Shown one piece after another: positions 16,631-26,883 of a stretch of 64,000 nucleotides of DNA. This DNA comes from Oscillospiraceae bacterium (GTDB lineage Bacteria; Bacillota; Clostridia; Oscillospirales; Oscillospiraceae): assembly GCA_017434755.1 (NCBI GenBank), contig JAFRER010000021.1:217375-281374 (forward strand), written 5' to 3'. How positions within the stretch are numbered: position 1 is the first letter of the stretch; each line of letters starts with the position of its first letter. The position numbers and the translations under genes were made by a program. Below the pieces are notes generated by a model, which saw nothing but the letters and a program-made list of their open reading frames with translations, was not told the DNA's origin and searched no databases.

Positions 16631-17335
16631 TCAAAACTGCTCTTTCGCATTGAAGGTCCGGCAGATGTTTCCGTAATCGCCGAACACCGTGACCTTGTCG
16701 CCGTCCGAGAAAGTCGTTCCCGCCTGCGCGGCCTCGGGCTGTCCGCCTTCTTTTTCGACGAGCATGACGAGGATGTTCTTTTCTGTTTTCAGGCCGGTCT
16801 CCGCGAGCGGCATCCCTCTGAATTCCTCCGGCACGCTGTGCAGTGTGACCTGCGCAATGGAGGCCTTTCCGATGTAATCGATCAGCAGCACCGTGTTGGC
16901 GGCATCCTGCCGCAGGATCTTCCTTGCAAGGCGCTCCAGGACCCTGTCGCCCCATGCTCTTACAGCCGGGACCCGCATGAAGATCAAGATGACCGCAATA
17001 ACCGCAAGAGGGATCAGGATCCCCAAAAGGTATCCGCTCACCTGTCCCTCCTTCAGGGAGAGGAACACGTTGATGAGGGCAGATACTATGGTGATATTGA
17101 ACACGTATCCGAAAAGCATCGTTACACGGGCGAGCCTTCTCCTTGCTTTCGAGGAGAGGATCATCTCGCTTTCACGTGTGGTGAAACCGCAGCCGGTCAG
17201 CAGCGAGATCACCTGGAAACGCGCGCGTTCGTCGGGAAGCCCCGTGAACCGGAACAGTATGGTGAACATTTCCGCAATCACCCAGTACAGAAGGATGATC
17301 AGCGAGAAAAGCGAGAACGCAAGGTAGGTATTCAT
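16631..17335 (-). CDS. Membrane protein with C-terminal TrkA_C (RCK_C) domain
   Basis: 234 residues from the ATG at 17335, preceded by AAGGTG. The N-terminal part has TM segments at about 3-24, 70-95 and 103-125, with a charged loop GLPDERARFQVISLLTGCGFTTRESEMILSS between the first two. The C-terminal 75 residues (about 155-230) resemble the TrkA C-terminal regulatory domain: VTLHSVPEEFRGMPLAETGL, ILVMLVEKEGG and GDKVTVFGDYGNI. TrkA_C domains bind small ligands such as nucleotides in ion transporters. No pore loop is seen, so it may sense an ion or ligand rather than conduct. Confidence 0.75.
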   Translation of the reverse strand: MNTYLAFSLFSLIILLYWVIAEMFTILFRFTGLPDERARFQVISLLTGCGFTTRESEMILSSKARRRLARVTMLFGYVFNITIVSALINVFLSLKEGQVSGYLLGILIPLAVIAVILIFMRVPAVRAWGDRVLERLARKILRQDAANTVLLIDYIGKASIAQVTLHSVPEEFRGMPLAETGLKTEKNILVMLVEKEGGQPEAAQAGTTFSDGDKVTVFGDYGNICRTFNAKEQF

Positions 17336-17398
17336 TCCGCACCTTTTCCTTTTCAGAATGATCCCCCCTGCCGCGCAGCGCCGCGGGAGATCGTTTAC

Positions 17399-17427
17399 AC
17401 AATAACACATTGCCGGCAATACTTCAA
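17399..17427 (-). promoter_or_regulatory. Probable promoter of the TrkA_C protein gene
   Basis: TTGAAG (17427-17422), 17 bp spacer, TATTGT (17404-17399) on the minus strand; moderate match. Confidence 0.45.
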
Positions 17428-17464
17428 TCGTTCAGATTTCCTATCTGCGCAGGCTGGAAAAGTA

Positions 17465-17492
17465 TTGACTTTCATTTGTGAATCATTATAAT
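17465..17492 (+). promoter_or_regulatory. Promoter of the second yitT-like gene
   Basis: TTGACT (17465-17470), 16 bp spacer, TATAAT (17487-17492), 32 bp ahead of the start codon. Confidence 0.65.
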
Positions 17493-17524
17493 GCAGACGA
17501 ATCTCTCAAAAGGAGCTCTCTCCC

Positions 17525-18406
17525 ATGCTCAACAAAGCCTATCATACCTCATGGCTGCAGGTAGTCGTCCTGCTGCTCGCCTCGGCTCTCGCCGCATTCA
17601 CAACCAACTTCTTTATCGTCCCGCATGGATTATACAATGGCGGGCTGCTCGGCCTGTGTCAGGTGATCCGTACACTGCTCGTCACAAAGCTCGGGCTGGA
17701 TCTCGGCAGCACGGATATCGCGGGAACGCTGTATCTGCTTGCAAACATACCTCTGCTCATTCTGGCATGGCGCTCCATGGGAAAAACCTTCGTATTCAAG
17801 CTGATCCTGTGTACCGTTGCCCAGTCCCTGCTCATGACCGTCATCCCCGTGCCGGAAAAGGCCGTACTGGATGATAAGCTCACCACCTGCCTCATTGCCG
17901 GCATCCTGAACGGTCTCGCCATCGGCACCATGATGACATGCGGCGGCTCCAGCGGAGGAATGGATACACTGTGGATGTTCCTCTCGAAGAAGAAGGGCTA
18001 CTCCGTCGGCAAGTCCGGGATCGTGTTCAACATATGCCTGTATCTGCTCTGCCTCGTTCTCTTTGACGCAAAGACCGTGATCTACTCGGCTATCTTCTCG
18101 GTGCTCACGTCCGTGTTCATTGACAAGGTCCATCAGCAGAACATCACCGCCCAGGCCCTGATCATCACAAAGACGAAGGGAGACGAAATTCCGCAGGCGA
18201 TCATGGGCGCCACGGCAAGGGGCGTCACCTTCTGGGAAGGCAAGGGAGCCTATACCGGAGAAGATGTGAGGGTGCTGTGCGTCTGCCTGAGCAAGTATGA
18301 GATCGAGACCTTGCAGCACACCGTACGCGAGATCGATCCGCACGCCTTCATCTCCATCCAGGAGGGTGTTCACACCATAGGGAATTTCAAGCACCATCTC
18401 ACATAA
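17525..18406 (+). CDS. YitT family membrane protein (DUF161/DUF2179)
   Basis: 293 residues, paralogous to the protein at 15609-16484. TM segments begin with VVLLLASALAAFTTNFFIVP, which holds the family motif with a polar break. The conserved MMTCGGSSGGMDTLWMFL matches the SSSGGTDFIVM region of the paralogue. The C-terminal DUF2179 domain spans about 210-290 (ALIITKTKGDEIPQAI, GVTFWEGKGAYTGEDVRVLCVC). A monocistronic gene between its promoter and a bidirectional terminator. Function unproven. Confidence 0.92.
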   Translation: MLNKAYHTSWLQVVVLLLASALAAFTTNFFIVPHGLYNGGLLGLCQVIRTLLVTKLGLDLGSTDIAGTLYLLANIPLLILAWRSMGKTFVFKLILCTVAQSLLMTVIPVPEKAVLDDKLTTCLIAGILNGLAIGTMMTCGGSSGGMDTLWMFLSKKKGYSVGKSGIVFNICLYLLCLVLFDAKTVIYSAIFSVLTSVFIDKVHQQNITAQALIITKTKGDEIPQAIMGATARGVTFWEGKGAYTGEDVRVLCVCLSKYEIETLQHTVREIDPHAFISIQEGVHTIGNFKHHLT

Positions 18407-18436
18407 AAAAAAGGAGCGCCGCGGCGCTCCTTTTTT
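18407..18436. terminator. Bidirectional terminator
   Basis: A 14-bp GC-rich stem (18407-18420 with 18423-18436) flanked by A and T runs lies between convergent genes. Confidence 0.88.
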
Positions 18437-18873
18437 CATTCCGTATAAAGCATCTTCACATGCGGGATGCCGTCTATCGGGAATTCCCCGGATATCTCCT
18501 TAAAACCGAGCTTTTCGTAAAGACCTTTCGCGTAGGTCTGTGCCTCTACATAGATGCTTTCGGCATTGAAAATCTCCTTTGCGGCTCGCATTCCTTCGGA
18601 CATGATTTTCATTCCCAATCCCTGCCGCCGGTCGAGAGCAACAACGCGTCCGATCGAAACATATTCACTCTCCGCGCCTCTGTCCATCACACGCAGATAT
18701 GCGCGTATGCCGCGTTCATCTTTCAGAAAAACATGGATCGCATCCTGATCCAGCCCGTCGGGATCCTGATAGGGACAGTTCTGCTCCACAACGAACACAG
18801 CCGTCCGGATCTTCAGGATCTCATACAATTCCTGAAGCGACAGCTCTTCGAACCTTTTCATAAATACCCGCAT
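18436..18873 (-). CDS. GNAT acetyltransferase, ElaA-like
   Basis: 145 residues from the ATG at 18873, which has AAAGGA 7 bp ahead; the frame is open further upstream but without a better site. The fold signature is clear: RTAVFVVEQNCPYQDPDGLDQDAIHVF (typical ElaA N-terminus), YVSIGRVVALDRRQGLGMKIM (acetyl-CoA binding, R/Q-x-x-G-x-G type) and YAKGLYEKLGFKEISGEFPIDGIPHVKM. ElaA-type proteins acetylate unknown small substrates. Confidence 0.88.
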   Translation of the reverse strand: MRVFMKRFEELSLQELYEILKIRTAVFVVEQNCPYQDPDGLDQDAIHVFLKDERGIRAYLRVMDRGAESEYVSIGRVVALDRRQGLGMKIMSEGMRAAKEIFNAESIYVEAQTYAKGLYEKLGFKEISGEFPIDGIPHVKMLYTE

Positions 18874-19032
18874 CTTTTCGTCCTTTCCGAACTTCAGCCG
18901 CAACTTAATAACATCGTTTTCTGTTTTTCAGATTATAATTGTGCCTCTTTTTCCTGTCAAGCGAGCTTCGGAACACCCGGCGCCGGCAAAATGCATTTGT
19001 AATTAATAGACAAAAGTTTGTGCAACATTTTG

Positions 19033-19061
19033 TTGATAAAGTCAAAAAAATATGTTATCAT
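19033..19061 (+). promoter_or_regulatory. Promoter of the MATE gene
   Basis: TTGATA (19033-19038), 17 bp spacer, TATCAT (19056-19061) in an AT-rich stretch; leader of about 65 nt. Confidence 0.6.
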
Positions 19062-19132
19062 TTCCGTGTAGTCACAATAGTTATCATTATATTTGTTAAA
19101 AGTACGTAAGCACAGTTCAAAGGAATTATCAG

Positions 19133-20587
19133 ATGAGTTTCAGAGATCTATTTTCGGCAAGAGACGTTACCGTCGGCAAACCGTGGCAGCGCATCCTCGA
19201 GCTTACCATCCCCCTGCTGATCGGCAATATCGCCCAGCAGCTCTATAATACAGTCGATACGATCGTCGTCGGCAAATATGTCGGCGATGATGCTCTCTCC
19301 GCGGTCGGCGCGGCGGGTCCGGTCGTAATGATGATCTTCATCCTGTTCATCGGTGTGGCGACCGGCGCAGGGATACTGGTATCGCAGCGCTTCGGGGCCA
19401 AGGACCGCGACGGTCTTTCCCGAGTCATCGGCAACTGCCTGACCCTCACGGTCGCCGCATGCGTGATCACCACTGTTCTGGGGCTGATCATCGTCCGTAC
19501 GCCCGTTTTCTTCGGCAAGGACATTCTTCAGCTGATGAACACACCCGAGGGCAACATATACAACTGGTGCAAGACTTATCTCACCGTGATCTTCATAGGC
19601 GTTACAGGTAATATTTTCTATAATATCCTCGCCGGGATCATGCGCGGTCTCGGGGACAGCGTATCCGCGCTTCTCTTCCTTCTGCTCGCATGCGGGGTGA
19701 ACATCGTTCTCGATATCTGGTTCGTCGCGGGACTGGGTCTCGGAGTATTCGGTGTTGCACTGGCGACCATTATTGCCCAGTTCATTTCCGCAGTCGCCTG
19801 CGCGATCAAGCTCTTCCGGATGAAAGAGATCTTTACGGTGACCTCCAGGGAACTCAAGCTTGACCCCTTCCTGTCCAAGAGGATCATCACGCTCGGCCTG
19901 CCAAGCGGCATAACGCAGGGCATATTCTCCCTGTCATCCCTGCTGGTGCAGTCCCTTACAAACAGCATGGGGCCGATCGTCATTGCCACGAGCATAGTCG
20001 TCATGAGGATCGACGGTTTCGCCATGCTTCCCTGTTTTTCTTACGGCAACGCGATGACCACCTATACCGGACAGAACTACGGTGCAAAAAAGCTCGACAG
20101 GCTTGAACAGGGTTCCGTACAGGGCATTCTTATTTCATTCATTACTTCCCTTATCCTGACTACCGCCACGCTTCTCCTGGGCCGTCCGCTTGCCGGCATC
20201 TTCACCGATACACAGCAGCTGATTGATTACACCGCAAAAATGCTCAGGATACTGGCAGCAGGATATCTGGTGATGGGAATGACCCAGACGGTCCAGGGAT
20301 ATCTGCGCGGGATAGGCGACACAAAGACCCCTATGTGGATAAGCATATTCACCAGTGTTATCATGAGAATCCCTGTCGCTTATTTTCTGGCGAGACTCAC
20401 CGTGACCGAGGAATACCCGAACGGCCGCGCGGAAGCCATTTTCATCTCGCTGGTATCCGCATGGGTCGTTGGATTCATCCTGAGCATGATATTCTTTTTC
20501 CGTTCCAGAAAGAAGCTTCGTGAGAAAGTCGCAGCAGAGTGGCAGCTCGAACCGGACGAGCCGATCCCTGTAGCCGAACAGGTCTGA
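19133..20587 (+). CDS. MATE family multidrug/cation antiporter
   Basis: 484 residues with about 12 TM segments in two six-helix halves. The N-terminal half shows LTIPLLIGNIAQQLYNTVDTIVVGKYVG, a standard MATE opening; the second half repeats it at LGLPSGITQGIFSLSSLLVQS and has SYGNAMTTYTGQNYGAKKLDR, the conserved NYGA motif. It should export drugs or metabolites in exchange for Na+ or H+. Ribosome site AAAGGA at good spacing. Monocistronic with a terminator at 20601-20628. Confidence 0.95.
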   Translation: MSFRDLFSARDVTVGKPWQRILELTIPLLIGNIAQQLYNTVDTIVVGKYVGDDALSAVGAAGPVVMMIFILFIGVATGAGILVSQRFGAKDRDGLSRVIGNCLTLTVAACVITTVLGLIIVRTPVFFGKDILQLMNTPEGNIYNWCKTYLTVIFIGVTGNIFYNILAGIMRGLGDSVSALLFLLLACGVNIVLDIWFVAGLGLGVFGVALATIIAQFISAVACAIKLFRMKEIFTVTSRELKLDPFLSKRIITLGLPSGITQGIFSLSSLLVQSLTNSMGPIVIATSIVVMRIDGFAMLPCFSYGNAMTTYTGQNYGAKKLDRLEQGSVQGILISFITSLILTTATLLLGRPLAGIFTDTQQLIDYTAKMLRILAAGYLVMGMTQTVQGYLRGIGDTKTPMWISIFTSVIMRIPVAYFLARLTVTEEYPNGRAEAIFISLVSAWVVGFILSMIFFFRSRKKLREKVAAEWQLEPDEPIPVAEQV

Positions 20588-20600
20588 TTCTGCTTTCCGA

Positions 20601-20628
20601 AGACCGCAGCACAGCTGCGGTCTTTTTT
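20601..20628 (+). terminator. Terminator of the MATE gene
   Basis: A 10-bp stem (20601-20610 with 20614-20623) is followed by T6. Confidence 0.85.
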
Positions 20629-20702
20629 ATACTTACTGCTTCCAAATCGGCATTTGTATGTTATAATACATAAATCATCCCGAAACTCCGGAGGAGAAAA
20701 AC

Positions 20703-22796
<2,094 letters not shown>

Positions 22797-22820
22797 ATTC
22801 CGTTCCGTATAAAAACGACA

Positions 22821-22848
22821 AAAACCCGGCTTTGAAGAGCCGGGTTTT
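22821..22848 (+). terminator. Terminator of glnN
   Basis: An 11-bp perfect stem (22821-22831 with 22838-22848) ending in TTTT. Confidence 0.88.
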
Positions 22849-22888
22849 CTATTTTACAGAGAAAGATGTTATATCTTTGTTAAAATAT

Positions 22889-22917
22889 TTGAAGTTTTTT
22901 TGGCGTGATGCTATAAT
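22889..22917 (+). promoter_or_regulatory. Promoter of the ACP-oxoamine synthase operon
   Basis: TTGAAG (22889-22894), 17 bp spacer, consensus TATAAT (22912-22917). The leader is about 65 nt. Confidence 0.75.
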
Positions 22918-22987
22918 GCCCACATATTTCATTTATTAGAAAGGGCGCCGCTTCTGTCCCGCTTAGGGCGGACGGCATTGGACGATC

Positions 22988-24496
22988 ATGTACGACATTT
23001 CCGAGATACTCAACAGGATTCACCTCATTTTTGCCGATGAACTCCAGATAGATCCCGAAAAGTTCGGCGATGATGACAATTTCTCCACCGGTCTGGGGCT
23101 GGACAGCCTTGCCGTATACAGTGCCATCACCGAAATAGAGGAGAGCTTCGATATCGTTCTGAATGACTCCGATATCGAGGGTATTTCCACCATAAACGAC
23201 ATAGCCGCTCTCGTTTACGGAAAGCTCAGCGGAGATGCGGCCGCAGTCACGGAAAAAGCCACAGAGGAGCCTGTGGAATACCGCAGGATAACCGATTTTG
23301 CCGAGAGCGAAGAATACAGAGCGCTGAAACAGCGCATGGTCGATACACTTCCCGACGAATCCTACAATCCCTATTTCGTCCCGCACGACAGTCTGATCCG
23401 CGACACGAGCGTCGTCCGCGGAAAAGAGGTCATCAACCTCGGATCCTATAACTATCTCGGTATGTCCGGCCACCCCGAGACCATGCAGGCGGCCATAGAC
23501 GCCATAAAGAAATACGGCACCTCAGCCAGCGGAAGCAGGACACTCGCCGGTGAAAAGACGCTCTATCAGCAGCTCGAAAAAGCCATAGCCGAGTGGAAGC
23601 ATACCGAGGACGCTATCGTCTGCACGGGCGGCTGGGCCACCAACCTCACTTTTATCAGCAGCTTTATGCGCGCCGGTGATTTCATCGTGTATGACGCGCT
23701 GTCCCACAACTCCATCGCCGACGGCGTGGCGCTTTCGAAGGCCGAGAGCAAAGCCTTCCCGCACAACGATCTGGGTGCGCTTGAGAGCATTCTTGAGAAG
23801 GTAAAAGATAAATACAACAAGGTCCTGATCGTTGTCGAAGGCGTTTACAGCATGGATGGCGACATTGCCCCGATCCCCGAGTTCGTGCGTCTCAAGAAGA
23901 AATATAACTGCTTCCTCATGGTGGACGAAGCCCACTCCGGCGGTGTCATCGGCGATCATGCCGGCGGCTGCGACGATTACTTCGGGCTCGATCCGCACGA
24001 TATTGACATCAAGTACGGCACCATGTCCAAGGCGCTCGGCACCTGCGGAGGCTATATCGCCGCCGACAAGGAGATCGTGGAATACCTTCGCTATATGATG
24101 GACGGCTTCGTGTTCTCCGCCGGCATCTCTCCCCCGCTCGCAGCAGCCTGCATGAAAGCCATCGAGATCATCCGCCGCGACAACAGTGAAGTCACGAAGC
24201 TCCATGAGAACATCCGTTACTTCGTAAAACGTGCCAAAGAGGAAGGCATGAACACCTGTCTTGCCGGCGAGAGCGCGGTGGTCCCGATCTTGATCGGCAC
24301 CGACGAGGATGCCGCAAGGCTTTCCACCGAGCTTCTCAATGAAGGCGTGTTCGTTCCGCCCGCCATGTATCCGGCAGTCCCGATGGGCGAGAGCCGCCTC
24401 CGCTTCACCATATCCTCTACCCACAGCATCGAACAGCTTGAAAAGGCAGTGTCCGCCCTTGCGAGACTGATGAGAGAAGAGGGCTTCCTGAAATGA
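22988..24496 (+). CDS. Acyl carrier protein-alpha-oxoamine synthase fusion (serine palmitoyltransferase-like)
   Basis: 502 residues in two domains. Residues 1-80 are an acyl carrier protein: TGLGLDSLAVYSAITEIEE, with Ser40 as the expected phosphopantetheine site. Residues about 100-500 are a PLP-dependent alpha-oxoamine synthase (serine palmitoyltransferase, AONS, KBL family): NLGSYNYLGMSGHPE, GTSASGSRTLAGEKTLYQQLE, MVDEAHSGGVIGDH and YGTMSKALGTCGGY, with Lys348 the likely PLP Schiff-base lysine. The enzyme condenses an acyl thioester with an amino acid; the fused ACP could deliver the acyl chain. A ketoreductase gene overlaps by 4 bp, matching the second step of sphingoid-base synthesis. Biotin synthesis (BioF) is less likely because no other bio gene is present. 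Confidence 0.88.
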   Translation: MYDISEILNRIHLIFADELQIDPEKFGDDDNFSTGLGLDSLAVYSAITEIEESFDIVLNDSDIEGISTINDIAALVYGKLSGDAAAVTEKATEEPVEYRRITDFAESEEYRALKQRMVDTLPDESYNPYFVPHDSLIRDTSVVRGKEVINLGSYNYLGMSGHPETMQAAIDAIKKYGTSASGSRTLAGEKTLYQQLEKAIAEWKHTEDAIVCTGGWATNLTFISSFMRAGDFIVYDALSHNSIADGVALSKAESKAFPHNDLGALESILEKVKDKYNKVLIVVEGVYSMDGDIAPIPEFVRLKKKYNCFLMVDEAHSGGVIGDHAGGCDDYFGLDPHDIDIKYGTMSKALGTCGGYIAADKEIVEYLRYMMDGFVFSAGISPPLAAACMKAIEIIRRDNSEVTKLHENIRYFVKRAKEEGMNTCLAGESAVVPILIGTDEDAARLSTELLNEGVFVPPAMYPAVPMGESRLRFTISSTHSIEQLEKAVSALARLMREEGFLK

Positions 24497-25278
24497 GCAA
24501 AGTCGCGATAGTTACCGGCGCAAGTTCCGGGATCGGGCTTGCTGTTTCAAAACAGCTGCTTGCGGCCGGCTGCACTGTGTACGGTTTCTCCAGAAGGGGT
24601 ACTTCCGCCGAGGGCGTGAACCCGGTCGCCGTGGAGATCACCGATGAGGCAGCGGTGAAGTCTGCCGTTGATTCCGTCGCCGAAAGAGAAGGCCGGATAG
24701 ACATTCTGATCAACAACGCCGGCATGGGTATATCCGGCCCTGTCGAATTTACCGCCGCCGAGGACATGAAGCTTCAGATGGAAGTCAATTACTACGGGCA
24801 GGTATACTGCGCGAAGGCAGTCCTTCCCCACATGCGCAGGCAGGGATCCGGCAGGATCGTCTGCACGAGCTCGGTCGCCGCTGTTATGTCCATCCCCTAT
24901 CAGTCTTTCTATTCCAGCACCAAGGCTGCTGTGAGCGCCATGGTGCTCGCGCTGCGCAACGAAGTGAAGAGCTTCGGCATCCAGGTCTGCGCCGTCATGC
25001 CCGGAGATACGAAGACCGGCTTCACCGCTGCCAGGATAAAGGATGATACCGGAAACGATGTGTATACACATAATGCGTCTGCCGTGGCCGCCATGGAGAA
25101 AGATGAGCAGGGCGGGATGACCCCCGAATACGTTGCTTCCGTGATCGTAAAGGCCGCAACGGTGAAGAATCCCAAGCCGCTGTACACTGCCGGTGCCAAG
25201 TTCCGGCTCTTCGTTTTCCTGTTCCGCTTCATGCCTTACCGGTTCGCCTACTGGGTGATCGGGAAACTGTACAGCTGA
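24493..25278 (+). CDS. Short-chain dehydrogenase/reductase, candidate 3-keto-sphinganine-type reductase
   Basis: 261-residue SDR. TGASSGIGLAVS is the cofactor loop, NNAGMG follows, and the catalytic Ser-Tyr-Lys reads SSVAAVMSIPYQSFYSSTKAA. The C-terminus (about 230-255) is hydrophobic, FRLFVFLFRFMPYRFAYWVIG, consistent with membrane association as in lipid reductases. It overlaps the oxoamine synthase gene by ATGA, so it probably reduces that enzyme's 3-keto product. This functional link is inferred from position. Confidence 0.85.
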   Translation: MSKVAIVTGASSGIGLAVSKQLLAAGCTVYGFSRRGTSAEGVNPVAVEITDEAAVKSAVDSVAEREGRIDILINNAGMGISGPVEFTAAEDMKLQMEVNYYGQVYCAKAVLPHMRRQGSGRIVCTSSVAAVMSIPYQSFYSSTKAAVSAMVLALRNEVKSFGIQVCAVMPGDTKTGFTAARIKDDTGNDVYTHNASAVAAMEKDEQGGMTPEYVASVIVKAATVKNPKPLYTAGAKFRLFVFLFRFMPYRFAYWVIGKLYS

Positions 25279-25290
25279 AGAATAACAGAA

Positions 25291-25315
25291 AAAGCCGCCC
25301 AGAAGGGCGGCTTTT
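25291..25315. terminator. Bidirectional terminator
   Basis: A 10-bp stem (25291-25300 with 25305-25314), A3 before and T4 after, lies between convergent genes. Confidence 0.85.
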
Positions 25316-25334
25316 ATTATTTCTCTGATTCAGA

Positions 25335-26348
25335 TCAGAAGGGCTTCTCGTCGGAGGTAAGGTCGATCCAGTCGCACTCGGCTCTGGTGAGCTTGATATC
25401 GAGGGCGGAGAGCGTGGACATGAGCTCATCATGGTTGTTGGCGCCGATGATGGGCATTACCTCGAATCCGCCGCACATGGTATAGGCCATGCAGATCTGG
25501 GGAACAGTAAGTCCCTTTGCCTTGGCGAGCTCTGCCGCGCGCTCAACTCTGTCGAAGTTGTCGGGATGGCAGTAGGCTTTCCTTGTTCCTTCGGGGACGC
25601 TCTCCGGATCTTTCGCGAAGCCCTCGCGGGTGATCCTGCCGGTGCAGAAGCCGCCGGACAGTGCGGAGTAGGAGGCGCAGACGATTCCCTTCTCCTTGAG
25701 ATACTTTCTCATCTCGGCATACTTGGGTCCGGAAACCGTTCCGCTGCCCTGGCCGAAGGGATCGGCATGCATCGCGGCGACGGAATAATGCTCCTCAACG
25801 ATGCCGAAACCCTGCAGTCCGTGTGCCTCTGCATAGTCGTTGGCTTCTTTGATGCGGTCGAACTCCCAGTTGGCAGCACCGAAGACTCTGACCTTGCCCT
25901 GCTTCTTGAACTTATTGAAGGTCTCGATGATCTCTGCGACGGAGGTGTTGGGATCGTCTCTGTGGAGATAGAGAACGTCGACATAGTCCGTATGCCATTT
26001 GCAGAGGGAATCGTTCAGTTCGGACTCCATGTCATAGTCATGGACGGCATTTCTGCTGAGGAAAGGATTGAAATCGAAATAGCGGGGATGTCCGCACTTG
26101 GTGGTGATGACGAAGTCCTCTCTCTTGAGGCCTCTGCTCTTGACCCACTTGCCGAGTGCGATCTCAGTGGAGCCCACTCTCGGGGCACCGTAGCTGTGCG
26201 CCGCGTCGATGACGTTGACACCCTGCTCCCAGGCATCATCAAGTTTCTTGAATTCGGATTCAGGGCCGTCGGGGTCCTTTATCGTCATCGTGCCGATGAT
26301 GAAGCGGCTGCATTTTTTATCTATGCCTTTGATCTGAAGATATTCCAT
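25335..26348 (-). CDS. Aldo/keto reductase
   Basis: 337-residue NAD(P)H-dependent reductase of the AKR superfamily. The catalytic tetrad is visible: Asp and Tyr in VIDAAHSYGAPRVG, Lys in VITTKCGHPR and His in LYLHRDD. The C-terminal part YTMCGGFEVMPIIGANNHDEL contacts cofactor. Starting at the ATG at 26348 gives an AAGGAG ribosome site at 6 bp. Monocistronic, with a promoter just after the redox operon's end. Substrate unknown. Confidence 0.92.
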   Translation of the reverse strand: MEYLQIKGIDKKCSRFIIGTMTIKDPDGPESEFKKLDDAWEQGVNVIDAAHSYGAPRVGSTEIALGKWVKSRGLKREDFVITTKCGHPRYFDFNPFLSRNAVHDYDMESELNDSLCKWHTDYVDVLYLHRDDPNTSVAEIIETFNKFKKQGKVRVFGAANWEFDRIKEANDYAEAHGLQGFGIVEEHYSVAAMHADPFGQGSGTVSGPKYAEMRKYLKEKGIVCASYSALSGGFCTGRITREGFAKDPESVPEGTRKAYCHPDNFDRVERAAELAKAKGLTVPQICMAYTMCGGFEVMPIIGANNHDELMSTLSALDIKLTRAECDWIDLTSDEKPF

Positions 26349-26383
26349 AAGCGTCTCCTTCATTTTTATTTTTAACAAATAGT

Positions 26384-26412
26384 ATTTTAATATAAATCCG
26401 CGGATATGTAAA
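26384..26412 (-). promoter_or_regulatory. Promoter of the aldo/keto reductase gene
   Basis: TTTACA (26412-26407), 17 bp spacer, TAAAAT (26389-26384) on the minus strand. Confidence 0.55.
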
Positions 26413-26431
26413 GTGGAGAGAATTGCATTTT

Positions 26432-26659
26432 TCAGCCTCCGGAGACGAGATAAAAGAAGCCGACCACATCGCCGTCGTTCAGCGTCCGCGACAGATCCGT
26501 CCTCTCACCGTTCACGCTCACGAGCAGCAGTTTCGCTTTCAGCGGGCTGCATTTTATTGCCCTGAGCACATCCCTCACACTGCTGCCGTCCTCTATCTCC
26601 ATCCAGCCCCTCTCGTCCAGTGCGCTCCTGTCGCAGCCGTGGGGAGGAAAAACCTTGAT
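26432..26659 (-). CDS. MoaD/ThiS-like sulfur-carrier protein with a non-canonical start codon
   Basis: 75-residue beta-grasp protein ending in VSGG, the diglycine tail that is activated in MoaD and ThiS. Internal motifs LLVSVNGERTDLSRTLNDGDVVGFF fit the fold. There is no ATG, GTG or TTG between the in-frame upstream stop and codon 20. The frame begins at ATC (26659-26657), 6 nt after the sequence GGAGGA, or at ATA two codons earlier, so initiation at a rare codon is implied. MoaD-like genes commonly accompany AOR genes, where they serve in tungstopterin cofactor synthesis. It follows the ferredoxin stop directly. Confidence 0.78.
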   Translation of the reverse strand: MKVFPPHGCDRSALDERGWMEIEDGSSVRDVLRAIKCSPLKAKLLLVSVNGERTDLSRTLNDGDVVGFFYLVSGG

Positions 26660-26661
26660 TT

Positions 26662-26883
26662 TTATTCCTCCGTCACCTCTTTCATCTCAATAGCTTCCAT
26701 CGGGCAGGATCGCGCGCATGTTCCGCAGCCGATGCATCTGTCGTTCACGAGTTCCGGGAAGACATTGCGGTACTTGCCGGACTTCCCTTCCTTCTTCATG
26801 CCGAGCGCCGATACCGGGCAGGCCTGGGCGCAGATACCGCAGCTGACGCAGTTGAGATAATCAAATTCCGGACTCTTTTTCAT
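26662..26883 (-). CDS. Ferredoxin-like protein, two [4Fe-4S] motifs
   Basis: 73-residue electron carrier with CVSCGICAQACP (residues 12-23) and CIGCGTCARSCP (about 50-61), each in the Cx2Cx2Cx3CP pattern of 2[4Fe-4S] ferredoxins. The ATG overlaps the AOR stop by 4 bp, so it is probably the AOR's electron partner. The spacer between motifs is basic (MKKEGKSGKYR). Confidence 0.93.
   Translation of the reverse strand: MKKSPEFDYLNCVSCGICAQACPVSALGMKKEGKSGKYRNVFPELVNDRCIGCGTCARSCPMEAIEMKEVTEE

Noticed and set aside
22988-24496. BioF (8-amino-7-oxononanoate synthase)
   Set aside because: The fold fits, but the fused ACP, the overlapping ketoreductase and the lack of other biotin genes favour a lipid role; not excluded outright.
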